Source: DATJJW01 sp035491935 (lineage in GTDB: Bacteria; Pseudomonadota; Alphaproteobacteria; ATCC43930; CGMCC-115725). Taken from it: DNA of 5,189 bases. Below the pieces are notes generated by a model that saw only the letters and a list, made by a program, of their open reading frames with translations, had not been told where the DNA came from and made no database searches. This document shows, in pieces, positions 4,949 through 5,189 of the stretch. Each line of letters begins with the position of its first letter. Within the stretch, counting starts at the first letter, position 1. The position numbers were made by a program, and so were the translations under genes. The stretch is from positions 1-5,189 of the forward strand of contig DATJJW010000044.1 of assembly GCA_035491935.1 (NCBI GenBank), given 5' to 3'.

Positions 4949-5188
4949 TCAGTCTTGCTTTGGCTCGACCGGTGGGCGGCCGATGCTGGAATAGGTGAAT
5001 CCGAGTTCGGCCATCTGCTGCGGCTTGTAGATGTTGCGCAGGTCGACCACGGCGCGGTGCTTCAGCTTCTTGGCGGCATAGTGCCAGTCGAGCTGACGGA
5101 ACTCGTTCCATTCCGTGATGATCAAGAGGCAGTCCGCGCCCTCCATCGCATCATAGGCGTCGGCGGCGTAGGTGACGTCCTTGAGCAG
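4949..5188 (-). CDS. UDP-glucose 6-dehydrogenase, C-terminal 79 residues, cut by window edge
   Basis: The minus-strand frame enters at the right edge (first full codon at 5188) and stops with TGA at 4951-4949. The 79 residues are the end of the C-terminal, UDP-binding domain of the UDP-glucose/GDP-mannose dehydrogenase family. This cytosolic enzyme oxidises UDP-glucose to UDP-glucuronate with two NAD+, feeding exopolysaccharide and lipopolysaccharide sugars. Visible marks are DAYDAMEGADCLLIITEWNEF, spread over residues 10-30 of the fragment, then VVDLRNIYKP and GFTYSSIGR, which is the usual end of bacterial UGDH proteins. The NAD-binding domain and catalytic cysteine are outside the window. 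UDP-glucose is favoured over GDP-mannose by the TEWNEF and RNIY segments. In rhizobia such genes are called rkpK or ugd; the name cannot be settled from the fragment. Confidence 0.92.
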   Translation of the reverse strand: MLKDVTYAADAYDAMEGADCLLIITEWNEFRQLDWHYAAKKLKHRAVVDLRNIYKPQQMAELGFTYSSIGRPPVEPKQD

Positions 5189-5189
5189 C

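Overview
The window is G+C-rich, with codons that strongly favour G or C in third position. The protein types (a beta-alanine:pyruvate-type omega-aminotransferase, an orphan HNH protein, a UDP-glucose dehydrogenase, a short ArsC) suit a chromosomal segment of an alphaproteobacterium, most likely Hyphomicrobiales (Rhizobiales). That placement is inferred from gene style, not from a marker gene. I see no insertion sequence, phage gene, CRISPR array, tRNA or rRNA.

Left part (1-3009): a divergent catabolic-looking locus. The 5' end of a class III omega-aminotransferase gene runs leftward out of the window (426 to 1, minus). About 400 bp of intergenic DNA separates it from a rightward pair: a 12-helix MFS permease (824-2080) and a PuuE-like polysaccharide deacetylase/amidohydrolase (2083-3009). 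The pair is spaced by 2 nt, with the second ribosome binding site inside the end of the first gene. Together they look like uptake, hydrolysis of a C-N bond and transamination of a nitrogenous compound. The substrate is unknown and no regulator is visible.

Middle (3010-4364): a short glutaredoxin-type arsenate reductase gene (3122-3466) without other ars genes. It is followed by a 346-bp gap that ends in an excellent intrinsic terminator (3752-3782), only 30 bp before the start codon of an HNH nuclease-fold protein (3813-4364). The gap may encode a small RNA or be an attenuating leader of the HNH gene; neither is proven.

Right part (4365-5189): a possible 20-codon leader ORF with a strong Shine-Dalgarno sequence (4424-4486) lies just before a small membrane-anchored, six-cysteine protein of unknown function (4498-4917). 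This converges on the 3' end of a UDP-glucose 6-dehydrogenase gene that enters from the right (5188 to 4949, minus).

I found no clear new defence or mobile system. The most interesting points are the structured region before the HNH gene, the small leader ORF, and the transporter/hydrolase/aminotransferase locus.
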